DNA of 58,015 nucleotides from Lachnospiraceae bacterium (GTDB taxonomy: Bacteria > Bacillota > Clostridia > Lachnospirales > Lachnospiraceae): assembly GCA_017550535.1 (NCBI GenBank), contig JAFZOS010000093.1:1-58015 (forward strand), written 5' to 3'. The notes under the pieces are model-generated. The model saw only the letters and a list, made by a program, of their open reading frames with translations, was not told the DNA's origin and made no database searches. Below are positions 46,801 through 55,276 of the stretch, one piece after another. The position numbers and the translations under genes are program-made. Every line of letters begins with the position of its first letter. Within the stretch, counting starts at the first letter, position 1.

Positions 46801-47827
46801 TTTTGTAAAGGATTATATTGAACACTCGGATGATAAAAAGATAAGCGCCTCGTTCCTTGAAGCGGTAAGGGAGTGCAAAAATGTCGGCCAGAAGGTATTC
46901 ATAAACGAAGAGCGGTCCGATGGTGTGACCATCAATGCTCTCATAAGAAAGATAGCGACAAATCCCGCAAGCGGTCTCGGGGCATATGCGGTCGCAGTGC
47001 TTAATGTAAATCGCAGCAGCGGCCGGGAACTGACATATACCGCCGTTGCCAAAGCACTGTCGACAGATTACATGTTCCTGTATCATGTTGATCTTGAGAC
47101 AGGGGATTTTACACAGTATTTCCCGGATCCGGAAAAGGCCGACGTTACCGTTGAGCGAAAAGGCAGGTCTTTCTTTGAACAGAGTCACAGAGATGCGCTT
47201 GTATATCTGCATGAAAATGACCGGGATCAGTTTATAAGTACATTTACAAAGGAGAATGTAATAAAAGCTCTTGACGAGCGAGGAGCATTTACCTTAACGT
47301 TCAGACAGCTGATAGACGGTGAGCCTAAGTATGTCAATCTGAAGGCCGTAAGGATGGATGATAAGCGCTATATAATAATAGGTGTCAACAATGTGGACTT
47401 ACAGCTCAGGCAGCAGGAAGCGTACGAACGCCTTGAAGCTGAGAACGTAACGTATTCCAGGATATCGGCTCTTATGGGCGATTTTATAGCCATATATACC
47501 GTTGATCCCGAAACGTTAAGTTATTTACAGTACAGCGCCTCAAATGAATATTCCGATATGGGCTCATCGACGGCAGGTCTTGACTTCTTCAAAAATTCAG
47601 TAAGAGAGGGGACACCCCTCCTTCATCCGGACGATGTAGACCGGTTCGTATCGGAGTTTACAAAAGAAAAAGTATTTGAAAAAGTTGAAAAAGGCGAAGT
47701 ATATATCTTAAATTACAGGCTTAAGCTTGGCACTGATTATACAAATATCAACCTAAGGGCGGGTCTTGTCAGGGAAAAGGACGGACCGAGGCTTATAGTA
47801 GGCGTCAGGCGTGCGGATATGATATAA
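43865..47827 (+). CDS. GGDEF-GGDEF(degenerate)-EAL protein with C-terminal PAS-like domains
   Basis: Cytoplasmic c-di-GMP protein of 1320 residues. The N-terminal region is PAS-like (1-140), then GAF-like (about 145-310). The first GGDEF is intact (ADLNGLKTVNDLDGH, RAGGDEF at about 390) with no RxxD inhibitory site. The second is degenerate (RFGQDHF at about 572). EAL (about 670-910) keeps EALARW, ISINLSR, VEITES, MDDFGSGYSS, TEGVE and MQGYYFCKP. Then comes a region of unknown type and two repeated PAS-like units (about 1050-1190 and 1200-1320: DYMFLYHVDLETGDFTQY versus DFIAIYTVDPETLSYLQY). It may both make and degrade c-di-GMP. ATG 43865 lies 7 nt after AAGGAG. Likely co-transcribed with the HD-GYP gene. 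Confidence 0.9.
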   Translation: MDFKKLADSMTAMTCIVSVEKLPDGKRGKFRIVAGNKAYIDSIEHPAPGTEMLSDKFVPGSEYTDYLTRDLNFEDYCYNAAVLKKCLHSYAHPDRMNVWFNMMFIPLDADTDDLCYCMYLMEINFEASSERLSSISGETASAVLDTCIKLRGTNDFKATMQDVVVGIRELCDAEHCCVLVLNDIDRTCHVLGESFREGSAMLPMETYLDSDFYDIAESWTGTIAGSNCLIVKNEQDMDVIKDRNPIWHASLMSAGVNNIVLFPLKSRNQLLGYIWSINYDEKLAIKIKDTLEVTTFILGSELGNYMLLDRLRFIGSKDMLTGVMNRNEMNNYVDELSHGSRDGASVGVVFADLNGLKTVNDLDGHNAGDLLLKNAANVLRTVFAEKEIFRAGGDEFAIIVTGVTKDELNERIDRVREASQNYDNLSFAIGGCVEDNGSNVRMALRRADEKMYEDKRKFYEQFPEMAGTDRRRRGIPQNVNGDDTAKKEHERTIFSEMNYDFLTGLPSMTYFFKLAESGRNSMHEQNIPSALVFINLNGMKFFNKKYGFAEGDILIKEFARIISKQFGDECCSRFGQDHFAVFTQAEDIDRKLKRIFKEMKTANGGKTLPVRAGIYPDSMGIVETSLACDRAKYACDAIRDDHNSYFNYFDKDMLARELNRQYVVDNLDRAISEGWIVAFYQPIVRAVGGKVCDEEALARWIDPVKGMLSPADFIPILEDTRLIYKVDLHIVDVIIERINRQKKSGLPIVPISINLSRTDFECCDIVEEICNRFDAAGVSRDLITVEITESVIGENLDFMKTQISRFQELGFKVWMDDFGSGYSSLDLLKEVQFDLIKFDMRFMRQFDSSPKSKVLLTELMRMAISLNTETITEGVETEEQVAFLREIGCSKMQGYYFCKPIPYEQIIERYEKGMQIGFENPKETEYFKAMGAINLYDLAAVSNEEGESIKHYFNTTPMAVIESDGVNVIPSRVNKSYRDFVKDYIEHSDDKKISASFLEAVRECKNVGQKVFINEERSDGVTINALIRKIATNPASGLGAYAVAVLNVNRSSGRELTYTAVAKALSTDYMFLYHVDLETGDFTQYFPDPEKADVTVERKGRSFFEQSHRDALVYLHENDRDQFISTFTKENVIKALDERGAFTLTFRQLIDGEPKYVNLKAVRMDDKRYIIIGVNNVDLQLRQQEAYERLEAENVTYSRISALMGDFIAIYTVDPETLSYLQYSASNEYSDMGSSTAGLDFFKNSVREGTPLLHPDDVDRFVSEFTKEKVFEKVEKGEVYILNYRLKLGTDYTNINLRAGLVREKDGPRLIVGVRRADMI

Positions 47828-47850
47828 TTGTTCCGGGAAGAAGGATTCGT

Positions 47851-50800
47851 ATGAAAGATTGGAAGCTTTGGAAGATAGTTCTGTTTATTATAACCTGTGT
47901 TTGCTTAAACGTTGGCTTGAAGCTCCTGGCCGTATGGCTTGAACTTCCGCTGTGGGCCGATTCGTTTGGGACGGCACTCTGCGCCTGTATCGGAGGCCCG
48001 GTCTGCGGTGTGATGGTAGCGATCACCGGCAACCTTGCATACTGTGTGGTCAACCATCTTTCCGCGGCTTATGCCATAACAAATGTTGCACTGGGTATTA
48101 TAGTGGGAATTGCGGCTCATAATAAGTGGTTCGATGAGTTTTTCGGTTTTATGAAGGCTGCAACATTGACGGTATTAGCTTCACTTATCATTTCCGTGCC
48201 GATAGATCTTATACTTGATAAGGGGTATACGGGAAATAAATGGGGGAACGGCGTTGTGGATTATTTTTTAAAAGCCGGATGGGCTCCTTTCCTGTGTACC
48301 GTAATGGGCCAGCTTGCCCTCGAGTTTGCCGATAAGGTGCTTACGATAGCACTGGTGTACCTGATCGTGATCTTAAGGCGTATGAAGCACAGCCATAATG
48401 ATGACAGATCCATACGAAGCGGCAGTAATGTGTCTGCCGTTATCATACTGTTTTTGACTCTCGGAGCTTCTCTGTTTATGCCTGCAAGGGTAAATGCCGC
48501 AACAGCGGTCGAAACGCCTGATTATAACGATTATGTCCAAAGTGTTTACAGCAGCAGCAACGGCCTGCCCTGCGGCGAGGCAAATGATATCGCGCAGACC
48601 AGCGACGGTGTTCTGTGGATAGGAACCTATGCGGGTCTTTATCGCTACAACGGGCGCGAGTTCCGCTGGGTGGATGAATATGAATCGGTTAAAAACGTAA
48701 ACTGCCTTTATGTGGATGAGGAAGGCAGGCTGTGGATCGGTACCAATGACAACGGTCTGTCCATCGTGATCCGCGAAAAGGTCGTAAATGTACTCGACCA
48801 GTCAAGCGGTCTTCCTTCGAATTCGGTGCGATGCATTCTCCGCGCGTCGGACGGGTATTATTATGTCGGTACAACCGACAGCCTGCAGGTGCTTGAGATG
48901 AACAACGGCCTGAAGGCAGTCAATACCCTGGATGAAGTCAACTATGCAGTGGGCATCACTGCGGATGAGGCCGGACACGTGGCGGCCATTTCCTCGGACG
49001 GGCGGCTTTTCCTGATGAATAAGGGTAATATCCAATGCTCACTCAAACTGCCGGAAGAGCAGGAAGTGTTTAACTGCTGTGCTTTTTCGCCTGCAGGAAC
49101 ATTGATGGTGGGTACTTCAACAAATCATATCTACTGTTATGATGTTTCCGGTGACGATTTTAAAGAGACCAAAGTAATAACGTGTGAGGATGTAAACTGC
49201 ATCAATAACCTTAACTATATAAGCGACGGTACACTGTTCATCTCTACGGACAGCGGTATTTCCTATATAGACGGCCGCGGTTATCATCGGATGAATACTA
49301 ATGAGTTTAACAATTCGATCGATAATATGCTTTATGACTATCAGGGGAACCTTTGGTTCACCTCATCAAGGCTGGGCCTCTTAAGGCTGGCAAAATCGCC
49401 GTTCAAGGATGTTTACGGTGCTGTGGGCATGGAACGCAGGGTCGTAAATGCAATTGTCTCGTGGAAGGACAGCTATTACATCGGAACGGACACGGGACTT
49501 GATGTGGTGGATAAGGCATGCCGGAACAGGCTTGATAATGACCTGACCCGGGAACTTGCCGGCAAGCGCATCCGCTGTATGTACGTGGACAGTAATGATC
49601 ATTTATGGGTGTGCACCTACGGAAGCGGTCTTATGGAGTATACAAAAGACGGTGAATCCTGGGCGTACAATGCCGATAACGGCAGTTTCGGAAACCGCGC
49701 GCGTATCGTAACGGGGCTTTCGGACGGGACTATACTGGCAGCCGGTGATACGGGGATAAGCTATATAAAGGATCATAAGGTCTTACGCACTATCGGTAAT
49801 GAGAACGGCCTTATCAATTCAATGATCCTTACAGCGACAGAGCTTAGTGACGGTACGATCTTAGCAGGAACGGACGGCGATGGAATGGCCGTCATCAAAG
49901 ACGGAAAAGTGACAAAAATGCTTACACGTGAGGACGGGCTTTCAAGCGGTGTCATTCTTCGAACCGTCAAGGATACCAAGTCCGAGGGTGTGTTCATAGT
50001 TACAAGCAACAGCCTGTGTTATCTTGACACGGATGGTCAGATCCGTGTATTTGATAAATTCCCGTATTTTAATAACTATGATATCTGGGTTAAGGATGAG
50101 GATACGCTTTTTGTCATGTCCAGTGCGGGAATTTACGTCGTGGAACGCGATGAGCTGGTTGATGGCGGTGATTTTTCCTGGGAGCTGCTGGATGCAAGGC
50201 GGGGCCTCGGTACTTCACTGACCGCCAATTCCTGGAACTATTTTAACGGCAGCAATGAATTGTTCCTTCCGTGTGACACGGGAGTTTATATCATAGATGT
50301 TGACAAATATAATACCGATGTCCGTTCATACAGGATGCAGCTGGCTTCGGTCAGGCTGGACGGAGTGCTTCAGCCTCCCGTGCGTACGGGCGCGGTTACT
50401 ATAAACCAGGGTGTGAGCCGTGTCGAGTTAAGCCCCGAGATCCTTAATTATACGATTCAGGAGCCTAATGTAGGTTATTTTCTTGAGGGCTATGATACAC
50501 AGTGGACGATCGTTCCGCAGAATAACCTTAACAACATAATATACGGAAATCTGCCCGCAGGTAATTATGTCTTCCATCTGGCCATTTTGGACAGCGCCGG
50601 AGAGCATGTGCTCGAGGAGCGTAAGTTTGAGATCGTAAAAGAGGGTGAACTGTATGAGCAGAAAAGCTTTACAATATATCTGCTTGTGCTGCTTGCCCTG
50701 CTCATCATCTGGTTTACCTGGTTTGTTGTACAGCGGCAGCTTCATCAGCAGCAGATAAAGCTTAATATGGCAAATGAAACGGTAAAGGCTATAGCAAATG

Positions 50801-51504
50801 CCGTCGATGCCAAGGACGTGCGTACCAACGAGCATTCCCAGCGTGTTGCGGATTACTCTGTGCTTATCGCGCAGGAAATGAATTGTTACAAATGGTGGCA
50901 GCGCCGTAAATTCTTATCAAGCCTGCGGGGAGCCGCACAGATGCATGATATAGGCAAGATCGGCATTCGGGACAGTGTGCTTAATAAGGTAGGGCGGCTT
51001 GATGATGACGAATACGCTGAAATGAGGTCCCATGTTGAAAGGGGAGCAGATATCCTTAAGGATTTCACGCTGGTTGAGCATGTTGAGGAGGGAACCCGCT
51101 ATCATCATGAGCGATATGACGGAAAAGGATATCCTGACGGCCTTAAGGGTGATGAGATACCTCTTTTTGCAAGGATCATAGGCGTTGCCGATGCGTTTGA
51201 TGCCATGACGAGCAATCGTGTATACCGCAGTTCAATGGATACCGATTACGTCATGAATGAAATGAAGCGTGGGCGGGGTACCCAGTTTGATCCGGTTGTA
51301 CTTGACGCATTCCTTCGTCTTGTCGAAAAAGGCGTGATCAATGTTGATGCTCTCTACTCACAGAGAAGTGCCGAGATACAGCAGGCTGATAAAGATGCTC
51401 AGGAAGAACTTAAGCGCCGCGTTGAAGAGGATAAAAAGATCCAGGAGGCCGAGATGGATAAGGATAAGGCTGAGGAAACCGGTGAGAAAGGAGCCGAAGG
51501 ATGA
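47851..51504 (+). CDS. ECF-S-like membrane domain + two-component-type propeller + HD-GYP receptor
   Basis: Receptor of 1217 residues. Residues 1-180 form about six membrane helices resembling the substrate-binding S component of ECF vitamin transporters (LWADSFGTALCACIGGPVCG). A further membrane segment near 195-210 precedes a long extracellular beta propeller built of Reg_prop repeats (DGVLWIGTYAGLYRYNG, GRLWIGTNDNGL, HLWVCTYGSGL and others, about 12-14), then a Y_Y_Y domain (about 850-930, GYDTQWT), a membrane helix (about 941-965) and a cytoplasmic HD-GYP domain. HD-GYP residues are complete: NEHSQRV, HDIGKIG (about 1031), HHERYDGKGYPDG and ADAFDAMTSNR, so c-di-GMP hydrolysis is likely. 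The tail is highly charged. The stop overlaps the BMP gene by 4 nt. Confidence 0.88.
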   Translation: MKDWKLWKIVLFIITCVCLNVGLKLLAVWLELPLWADSFGTALCACIGGPVCGVMVAITGNLAYCVVNHLSAAYAITNVALGIIVGIAAHNKWFDEFFGFMKAATLTVLASLIISVPIDLILDKGYTGNKWGNGVVDYFLKAGWAPFLCTVMGQLALEFADKVLTIALVYLIVILRRMKHSHNDDRSIRSGSNVSAVIILFLTLGASLFMPARVNAATAVETPDYNDYVQSVYSSSNGLPCGEANDIAQTSDGVLWIGTYAGLYRYNGREFRWVDEYESVKNVNCLYVDEEGRLWIGTNDNGLSIVIREKVVNVLDQSSGLPSNSVRCILRASDGYYYVGTTDSLQVLEMNNGLKAVNTLDEVNYAVGITADEAGHVAAISSDGRLFLMNKGNIQCSLKLPEEQEVFNCCAFSPAGTLMVGTSTNHIYCYDVSGDDFKETKVITCEDVNCINNLNYISDGTLFISTDSGISYIDGRGYHRMNTNEFNNSIDNMLYDYQGNLWFTSSRLGLLRLAKSPFKDVYGAVGMERRVVNAIVSWKDSYYIGTDTGLDVVDKACRNRLDNDLTRELAGKRIRCMYVDSNDHLWVCTYGSGLMEYTKDGESWAYNADNGSFGNRARIVTGLSDGTILAAGDTGISYIKDHKVLRTIGNENGLINSMILTATELSDGTILAGTDGDGMAVIKDGKVTKMLTREDGLSSGVILRTVKDTKSEGVFIVTSNSLCYLDTDGQIRVFDKFPYFNNYDIWVKDEDTLFVMSSAGIYVVERDELVDGGDFSWELLDARRGLGTSLTANSWNYFNGSNELFLPCDTGVYIIDVDKYNTDVRSYRMQLASVRLDGVLQPPVRTGAVTINQGVSRVELSPEILNYTIQEPNVGYFLEGYDTQWTIVPQNNLNNIIYGNLPAGNYVFHLAILDSAGEHVLEERKFEIVKEGELYEQKSFTIYLLVLLALLIIWFTWFVVQRQLHQQQIKLNMANETVKAIANAVDAKDVRTNEHSQRVADYSVLIAQEMNCYKWWQRRKFLSSLRGAAQMHDIGKIGIRDSVLNKVGRLDDDEYAEMRSHVERGADILKDFTLVEHVEEGTRYHHERYDGKGYPDGLKGDEIPLFARIIGVADAFDAMTSNRVYRSSMDTDYVMNEMKRGRGTQFDPVVLDAFLRLVEKGVINVDALYSQRSAEIQQADKDAQEELKRRVEEDKKIQEAEMDKDKAEETGEKGAEG

Positions 51505-52694
51505 AGCGGATATATATAACAACTGCATTGACCTGTCTGGTCATCATGGCTGCTTTCATAGGTATTTTCAGGGTTTTGAACATTAACGGCGGGAAGGATC
51601 ATTTGAAAGTAGGATTTATATACGATAATGATGAGAGTACTCCATATACGTATAACTTTTCACTTGCCAAAGACGCGGTTGAGAAGAAATACGGTGACAG
51701 GGTTGAAATATTAACGTGCAGCAACGTGCTGGATGAAGAGATGGAAGAACCGCTGCGTGAACTGGCGGGGGAAGGCTGTGACATCATATTCTTCAACGGT
51801 TACAGTGAGCTTGTAAGGGAACTTGCTCCGGAATATCCGAATATCCAGTTTTGCCAGACATCCTATATGGACATGAGTGATCAGACGGTACCCGAAAATT
51901 ATCATACATTTAAGGGTGAGGCATATCAGGGAAGATATTTGAGCGGTATCGTGGCAGGTATGAAGATACAGCAGATGATCGATGAGGGTTTGATAACCGA
52001 GGATCAGGCAATAGTCGGGTTTGTTGCGGCGTTTCCCACTTCGGAAGTCATTTCGGGCTACACCGCATTCCTTCTCGGCGTCCGTAACGTGGTACCGGAG
52101 GCCGTAATGCGCGTATGTTATACGCACACATGGAGCAGTTATGCCGAGGAACGGAGCGCGGCAGGTAAGCTTTTAAACGACGGTTGTGTGATCATTTCCC
52201 AGTATACGGATACAATAGGTCCGGCTATAGCCTGTGAAGAGGAAGCCGAGAGCCGTCCCGTATATTTCGTCGGATGGAATCAGAGCATGTCGGAGGTTGC
52301 TCCCGTGTCTTCGCTTGTTACATCAAGGGTATGTTGGGAACCCTATGTGCTCGCAGCTGTGGATGCGGTCATGACAGACAGGAAGATAGAAAAGGTTGTT
52401 TCCGGTCATATCCACGGAAATGATGTATCTGCCGGATTTGAGAAGGGTTGGATAGAACTTGATGATCTTAACCTGCGAAATGCCGCCCCGGGGACCCAGG
52501 AAGCCATAAACAGCGCCATAGAACAGTTTAAGCGCGGGAAGATCGATTTTGTGTTCAAATGCGGTTATATCGGTGTAAATCCGGATGATTCTTCGGATAT
52601 AATCGATCTGCATGCAGGATATATCGAAAACGAAAACACGTCATATCCAACATATCATTATGTCCTTTTGGACATCATTACCATCGTGGAGTAA
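51501..52694 (+). CDS. BMP-family (nucleoside-type) binding protein, membrane anchored
   Basis: Extracellular ligand-binding protein of 397 residues in the BMP/Med family, whose characterised members bind purine nucleosides. Core features are HLKVGFIYDNDESTPYTYNF, FNGYSELV, FKGEAYQGRYLSGIVAGM and FVAAFPTSEVISGYTAFLLG. The N-terminus is a hydrophobic anchor (ALTCLVIMAAFIGIFRVL) without a proper lipobox. There are no ABC permease or ATPase genes nearby, so it is probably a sensor rather than a transporter part. It is coupled to the HD-GYP receptor by an ATGA overlap. Confidence 0.85.
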   Translation: MKRIYITTALTCLVIMAAFIGIFRVLNINGGKDHLKVGFIYDNDESTPYTYNFSLAKDAVEKKYGDRVEILTCSNVLDEEMEEPLRELAGEGCDIIFFNGYSELVRELAPEYPNIQFCQTSYMDMSDQTVPENYHTFKGEAYQGRYLSGIVAGMKIQQMIDEGLITEDQAIVGFVAAFPTSEVISGYTAFLLGVRNVVPEAVMRVCYTHTWSSYAEERSAAGKLLNDGCVIISQYTDTIGPAIACEEEAESRPVYFVGWNQSMSEVAPVSSLVTSRVCWEPYVLAAVDAVMTDRKIEKVVSGHIHGNDVSAGFEKGWIELDDLNLRNAAPGTQEAINSAIEQFKRGKIDFVFKCGYIGVNPDDSSDIIDLHAGYIENENTSYPTYHYVLLDIITIVE

Positions 52695-52696
52695 AC

Positions 52697-53818
52697 ATGG
52701 GAAAGAAAGTCATTGTTGCAGGGCATGTCTGCCTTGATATAACTCCGGCTTTTCCGGAAACGGGAAAAAGGATGATATCGGAAATCTTAAAGCCCGGGAA
52801 GCTTATTGAAACAAAGGGTGTATCCGTGTCTGCCGGAGGGGCGGTTGCGAATACCGGACTTGCCATGAAGTTTTTCGGCGCCGATGTAAGGCTTATGGGC
52901 AAGGTCGGATGCGATGAGTTCGGTGAAATGATATGCAACATCCTGAAAAAGCATGGCGCGGATGAGTATATGATACATGCGGGGAATGAGACGTCATCAT
53001 ATTCCGTTGTTATCGCGGTGCCGGGAATTGACAGGATCTTCCTTCATTGTCCCGGAACCAATAATACATTTAAGGCATCGGACATTCCGGATGACATTCT
53101 TAAGGATACTGTTCTTTTCCACTTCGGCTACCCATCCCTGATGAGAGAAATGTATACAGATAACGGGGAGGAACTCGTAAGGCTGTTTAAGAAAGTAAAG
53201 GAGTCAGGATGCGCAACATCCCTTGATCTTGCGGCTGTAGATCCGAATTCGGAAGCGGGCAGGACAGACTGGAAAGTGATCCTTAAAAAGATCCTGCCAT
53301 ATACGGATTTCTTTGTTCCGAGTATAGAGGAACTGTGCTTTATGATAGACAGGGGCAGGTTTGAAAGCTGGCAGGAAAGGGCAAAGGGCGGAGACATCAC
53401 GGAGGTGCTTGATCCCGAAAAAGATATAAGTCCCCTTGCGGATATGTGCATGGATTTAGGATGCGGGGTGCTTCTTTTAAAATGCGGTGCTCCCGGGATG
53501 TATTACAGAACAGGAAATGCCGACAGGCTTAAAGGACTGCCCGGAAAACTTGGGCTTGATACAGAAGCATGGTCGGATAAAGTGGGCTTTGAAAGGTCAT
53601 ATAAACCGGATGCGGTGCTTTCGGGAACAGGAGCAGGTGATACAAGTATCGCAGCCTTCCTGACAGCAATGCTTGAGGGCGGCAGACCGGAGGAATGCAT
53701 AAAGCTTGCCGCGGCAGCAGGCGCATGCTGTGTGTCTGCTTATGATGCCCTGTCGGGACTTAAGCCCTTAAATGAACTGAGGGAAAAGATCGGCGCAGGA
53801 TGGGAAAAAACCGCTTAA
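52697..53818 (+). CDS. PfkB-family sugar/nucleoside kinase
   Basis: Ribokinase-fold kinase of 373 residues. The N-terminal signature region reads SAGGAVANTGLAMKFFGADV, and the C-terminal PfkB signature has the catalytic aspartate in SGTGAGDTSIAAFL. The substrate cannot be told from sequence. Two nt after the BMP gene stop, it is probably in the same operon, which makes ribose or a nucleoside a reasonable guess. A regulatory insert (about 215-245) is unusual for ribokinases. Confidence 0.85.
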   Translation: MGKKVIVAGHVCLDITPAFPETGKRMISEILKPGKLIETKGVSVSAGGAVANTGLAMKFFGADVRLMGKVGCDEFGEMICNILKKHGADEYMIHAGNETSSYSVVIAVPGIDRIFLHCPGTNNTFKASDIPDDILKDTVLFHFGYPSLMREMYTDNGEELVRLFKKVKESGCATSLDLAAVDPNSEAGRTDWKVILKKILPYTDFFVPSIEELCFMIDRGRFESWQERAKGGDITEVLDPEKDISPLADMCMDLGCGVLLLKCGAPGMYYRTGNADRLKGLPGKLGLDTEAWSDKVGFERSYKPDAVLSGTGAGDTSIAAFLTAMLEGGRPEECIKLAAAAGACCVSAYDALSGLKPLNELREKIGAGWEKTA

Positions 53819-53866
53819 AGCAGAAGGAAAAAGTATATATGTCCGATCACGGTATTTTTAAAACCC

Positions 53867-54049
53867 ATGAGCTATTTTTCGCTGACCAGGATAAAGTGTG
53901 ACAAGAGTAAGTGTATTTCCTGTGGGAAATGCGAACGGGTATGCCCCATGAGCGTAAAGATCACGGATAATTCAAGAAAACGTGAGAATGGAACGGAATG
54001 TATACTCTGTATGGAATGTAAAAGAGCCTGTCCAAAGGATGCATTGTAA
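53867..54049 (+). CDS. Orphan 2x[4Fe-4S] ferredoxin-like fragment
   Basis: Sixty residues with two cluster motifs, CISCGKCERVCP and CILCMECKRACP. The opening FSLTRIKCDKSKC resembles the end of membrane NapH/YccM-type iron-sulfur proteins rather than a free ferredoxin. No ribosome site precedes ATG 53867. It is either a small ferredoxin or the remaining C-terminal piece of a decayed gene; I favour a relic. Confidence 0.5.
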   Translation: MSYFSLTRIKCDKSKCISCGKCERVCPMSVKITDNSRKRENGTECILCMECKRACPKDAL

Positions 54050-54058
54050 TGGGTCATA

Positions 54059-54093
54059 GGTGGCCCATGGGGACGGGGTTAGTGGTTCATTTG
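54059..54093. repeat. Possible second-type GGGGACGG repeat
   Basis: GGGGACGGGGTTAGTGGTTC followed by a GGGGGACA end. It resembles the palindromic repeats elsewhere in the window in its GGGGACGG core but not in its arms. It lies immediately before the ribosome site of the DinB-DUF3795 gene. Confidence 0.35.
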
Positions 54094-54103
54094 GGGGACA
54101 AAT

Positions 54104-55174
54104 ATGAATAAAGAATGGTCGGATAAAAACAAAAAGATGCAGGCGCTTATCGGTAAGGAAGTTACCTTTACCGAGGGTATCAATGTGCTGATCGACTTAA
54201 GAAACGATCTGTTTTCGCAAATATCATTCATAGTGAACAATTATCCGGAGGATGCCTTTTTTAAGATGCCGTTTGCCGGAGCCGACGGTTATCACAGTAA
54301 GACGCTTGCATATTCCATGTGGCACATTTTTAGGATTGAAGATATTGTGGCACATACGCTTATAGCCGGTGATGAACAGATCCTTTTTGAAGGAGACTGG
54401 CAGAAAAAAATAAACAGTCCGATCATCACGACCGGAAATGAGCTTAATGGTGAAAAGATTGCAGATTTTTCAAAACAGCTTAATGTGAAGGACTTGTATG
54501 AATACTGCAAGGCAGTAATGGATTCAACAAACAGATTGCTGCAAGGTCTGGCATACAAGGATATGAAAAGAAAGTTTTTCGAAAATGATAGGGCCAGGGT
54601 AGTGAAAAGTAATTCCGTAAGTAAGGATGAAAATGCTTTTTGGCTGGTCGATTACTGGTGTAAAAAGGATATCCGCGGACTCATTAAAATGCCTTTTTCG
54701 AGACACTGGATCATGCATATAGAAGCCATGTGTCGGATCGGTAATAAGCTGTGTCAGAAAGCAAGAAAAGGTGCAGATCCGATCGCTCGCTGCGGATTGT
54801 CATGTAACCATTGTTTCTTGAAGGAATGGTGCGGAGGCTGCAGAACTGCCTACAATACCTGCTCCGATGCATGCCGTTATCCGGGGAAAATGTGCCCTAA
54901 CACTTCGTGCTGCATGGAGAAAGGCATAGACGGCTGTTATGAATGTGACTCTCTTATAGAATGCAAAAAAGGATTTTATGAATACGATGATGTGAATGCC
55001 GTAAAGGCTATGGCGCTGTTCATTCACAAGTATGGGAAGAAAGAACTGCTGAAAACCATGGATCAGCTTCACAAAGAATACAACTTTGAGAAGATTCAGG
55101 AGGTTCTCGGAAACGATCTTAATGAGGGACTTAAGATCCTGGAGGGCATGACACGAATCGTATCGCCTGTGTGA
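54104..55174 (+). CDS. DinB-like / DUF3795 fusion protein
   Basis: Protein of 356 residues. The N-terminal 220 or so residues form a DinB-like four-helix bundle with histidines in YSMWHIFRIEDIV and FSRHWIMHIEAM that could hold a metal. The C-terminus (about 225-300) is cysteine rich and matches DUF3795 (ARCGLSCNHCFLKEWCGGCR, then CPNTSCCMEKG, then CYECDSLIECKKGF). DinB-fold proteins in Firmicutes include thiol transferases; the DUF3795 function is unknown but probably zinc-binding. Activity is not known. Weak GGGGGACAAAT ribosome site. Confidence 0.75.
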   Translation: MNKEWSDKNKKMQALIGKEVTFTEGINVLIDLRNDLFSQISFIVNNYPEDAFFKMPFAGADGYHSKTLAYSMWHIFRIEDIVAHTLIAGDEQILFEGDWQKKINSPIITTGNELNGEKIADFSKQLNVKDLYEYCKAVMDSTNRLLQGLAYKDMKRKFFENDRARVVKSNSVSKDENAFWLVDYWCKKDIRGLIKMPFSRHWIMHIEAMCRIGNKLCQKARKGADPIARCGLSCNHCFLKEWCGGCRTAYNTCSDACRYPGKMCPNTSCCMEKGIDGCYECDSLIECKKGFYEYDDVNAVKAMALFIHKYGKKELLKTMDQLHKEYNFEKIQEVLGNDLNEGLKILEGMTRIVSPV

Positions 55175-55276
55175 CGATACAGCCGTATGCAGGGATCATA
55201 TATCTGGCTATTCTTGTTGTAAAGGGGTTGCTGATTGGAAAAGGAAAGAGTTTTATATAAGGAGAACAATTAAGAG

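Noticed and set aside
53839-53901. Short peptide (20 codons) from ATG 53839 after AAGGAAA
   Set aside because: A good ribosome site, but the peptide has no features and runs out of frame into the ferredoxin-like fragment; it may be a leftover start of a decayed gene.
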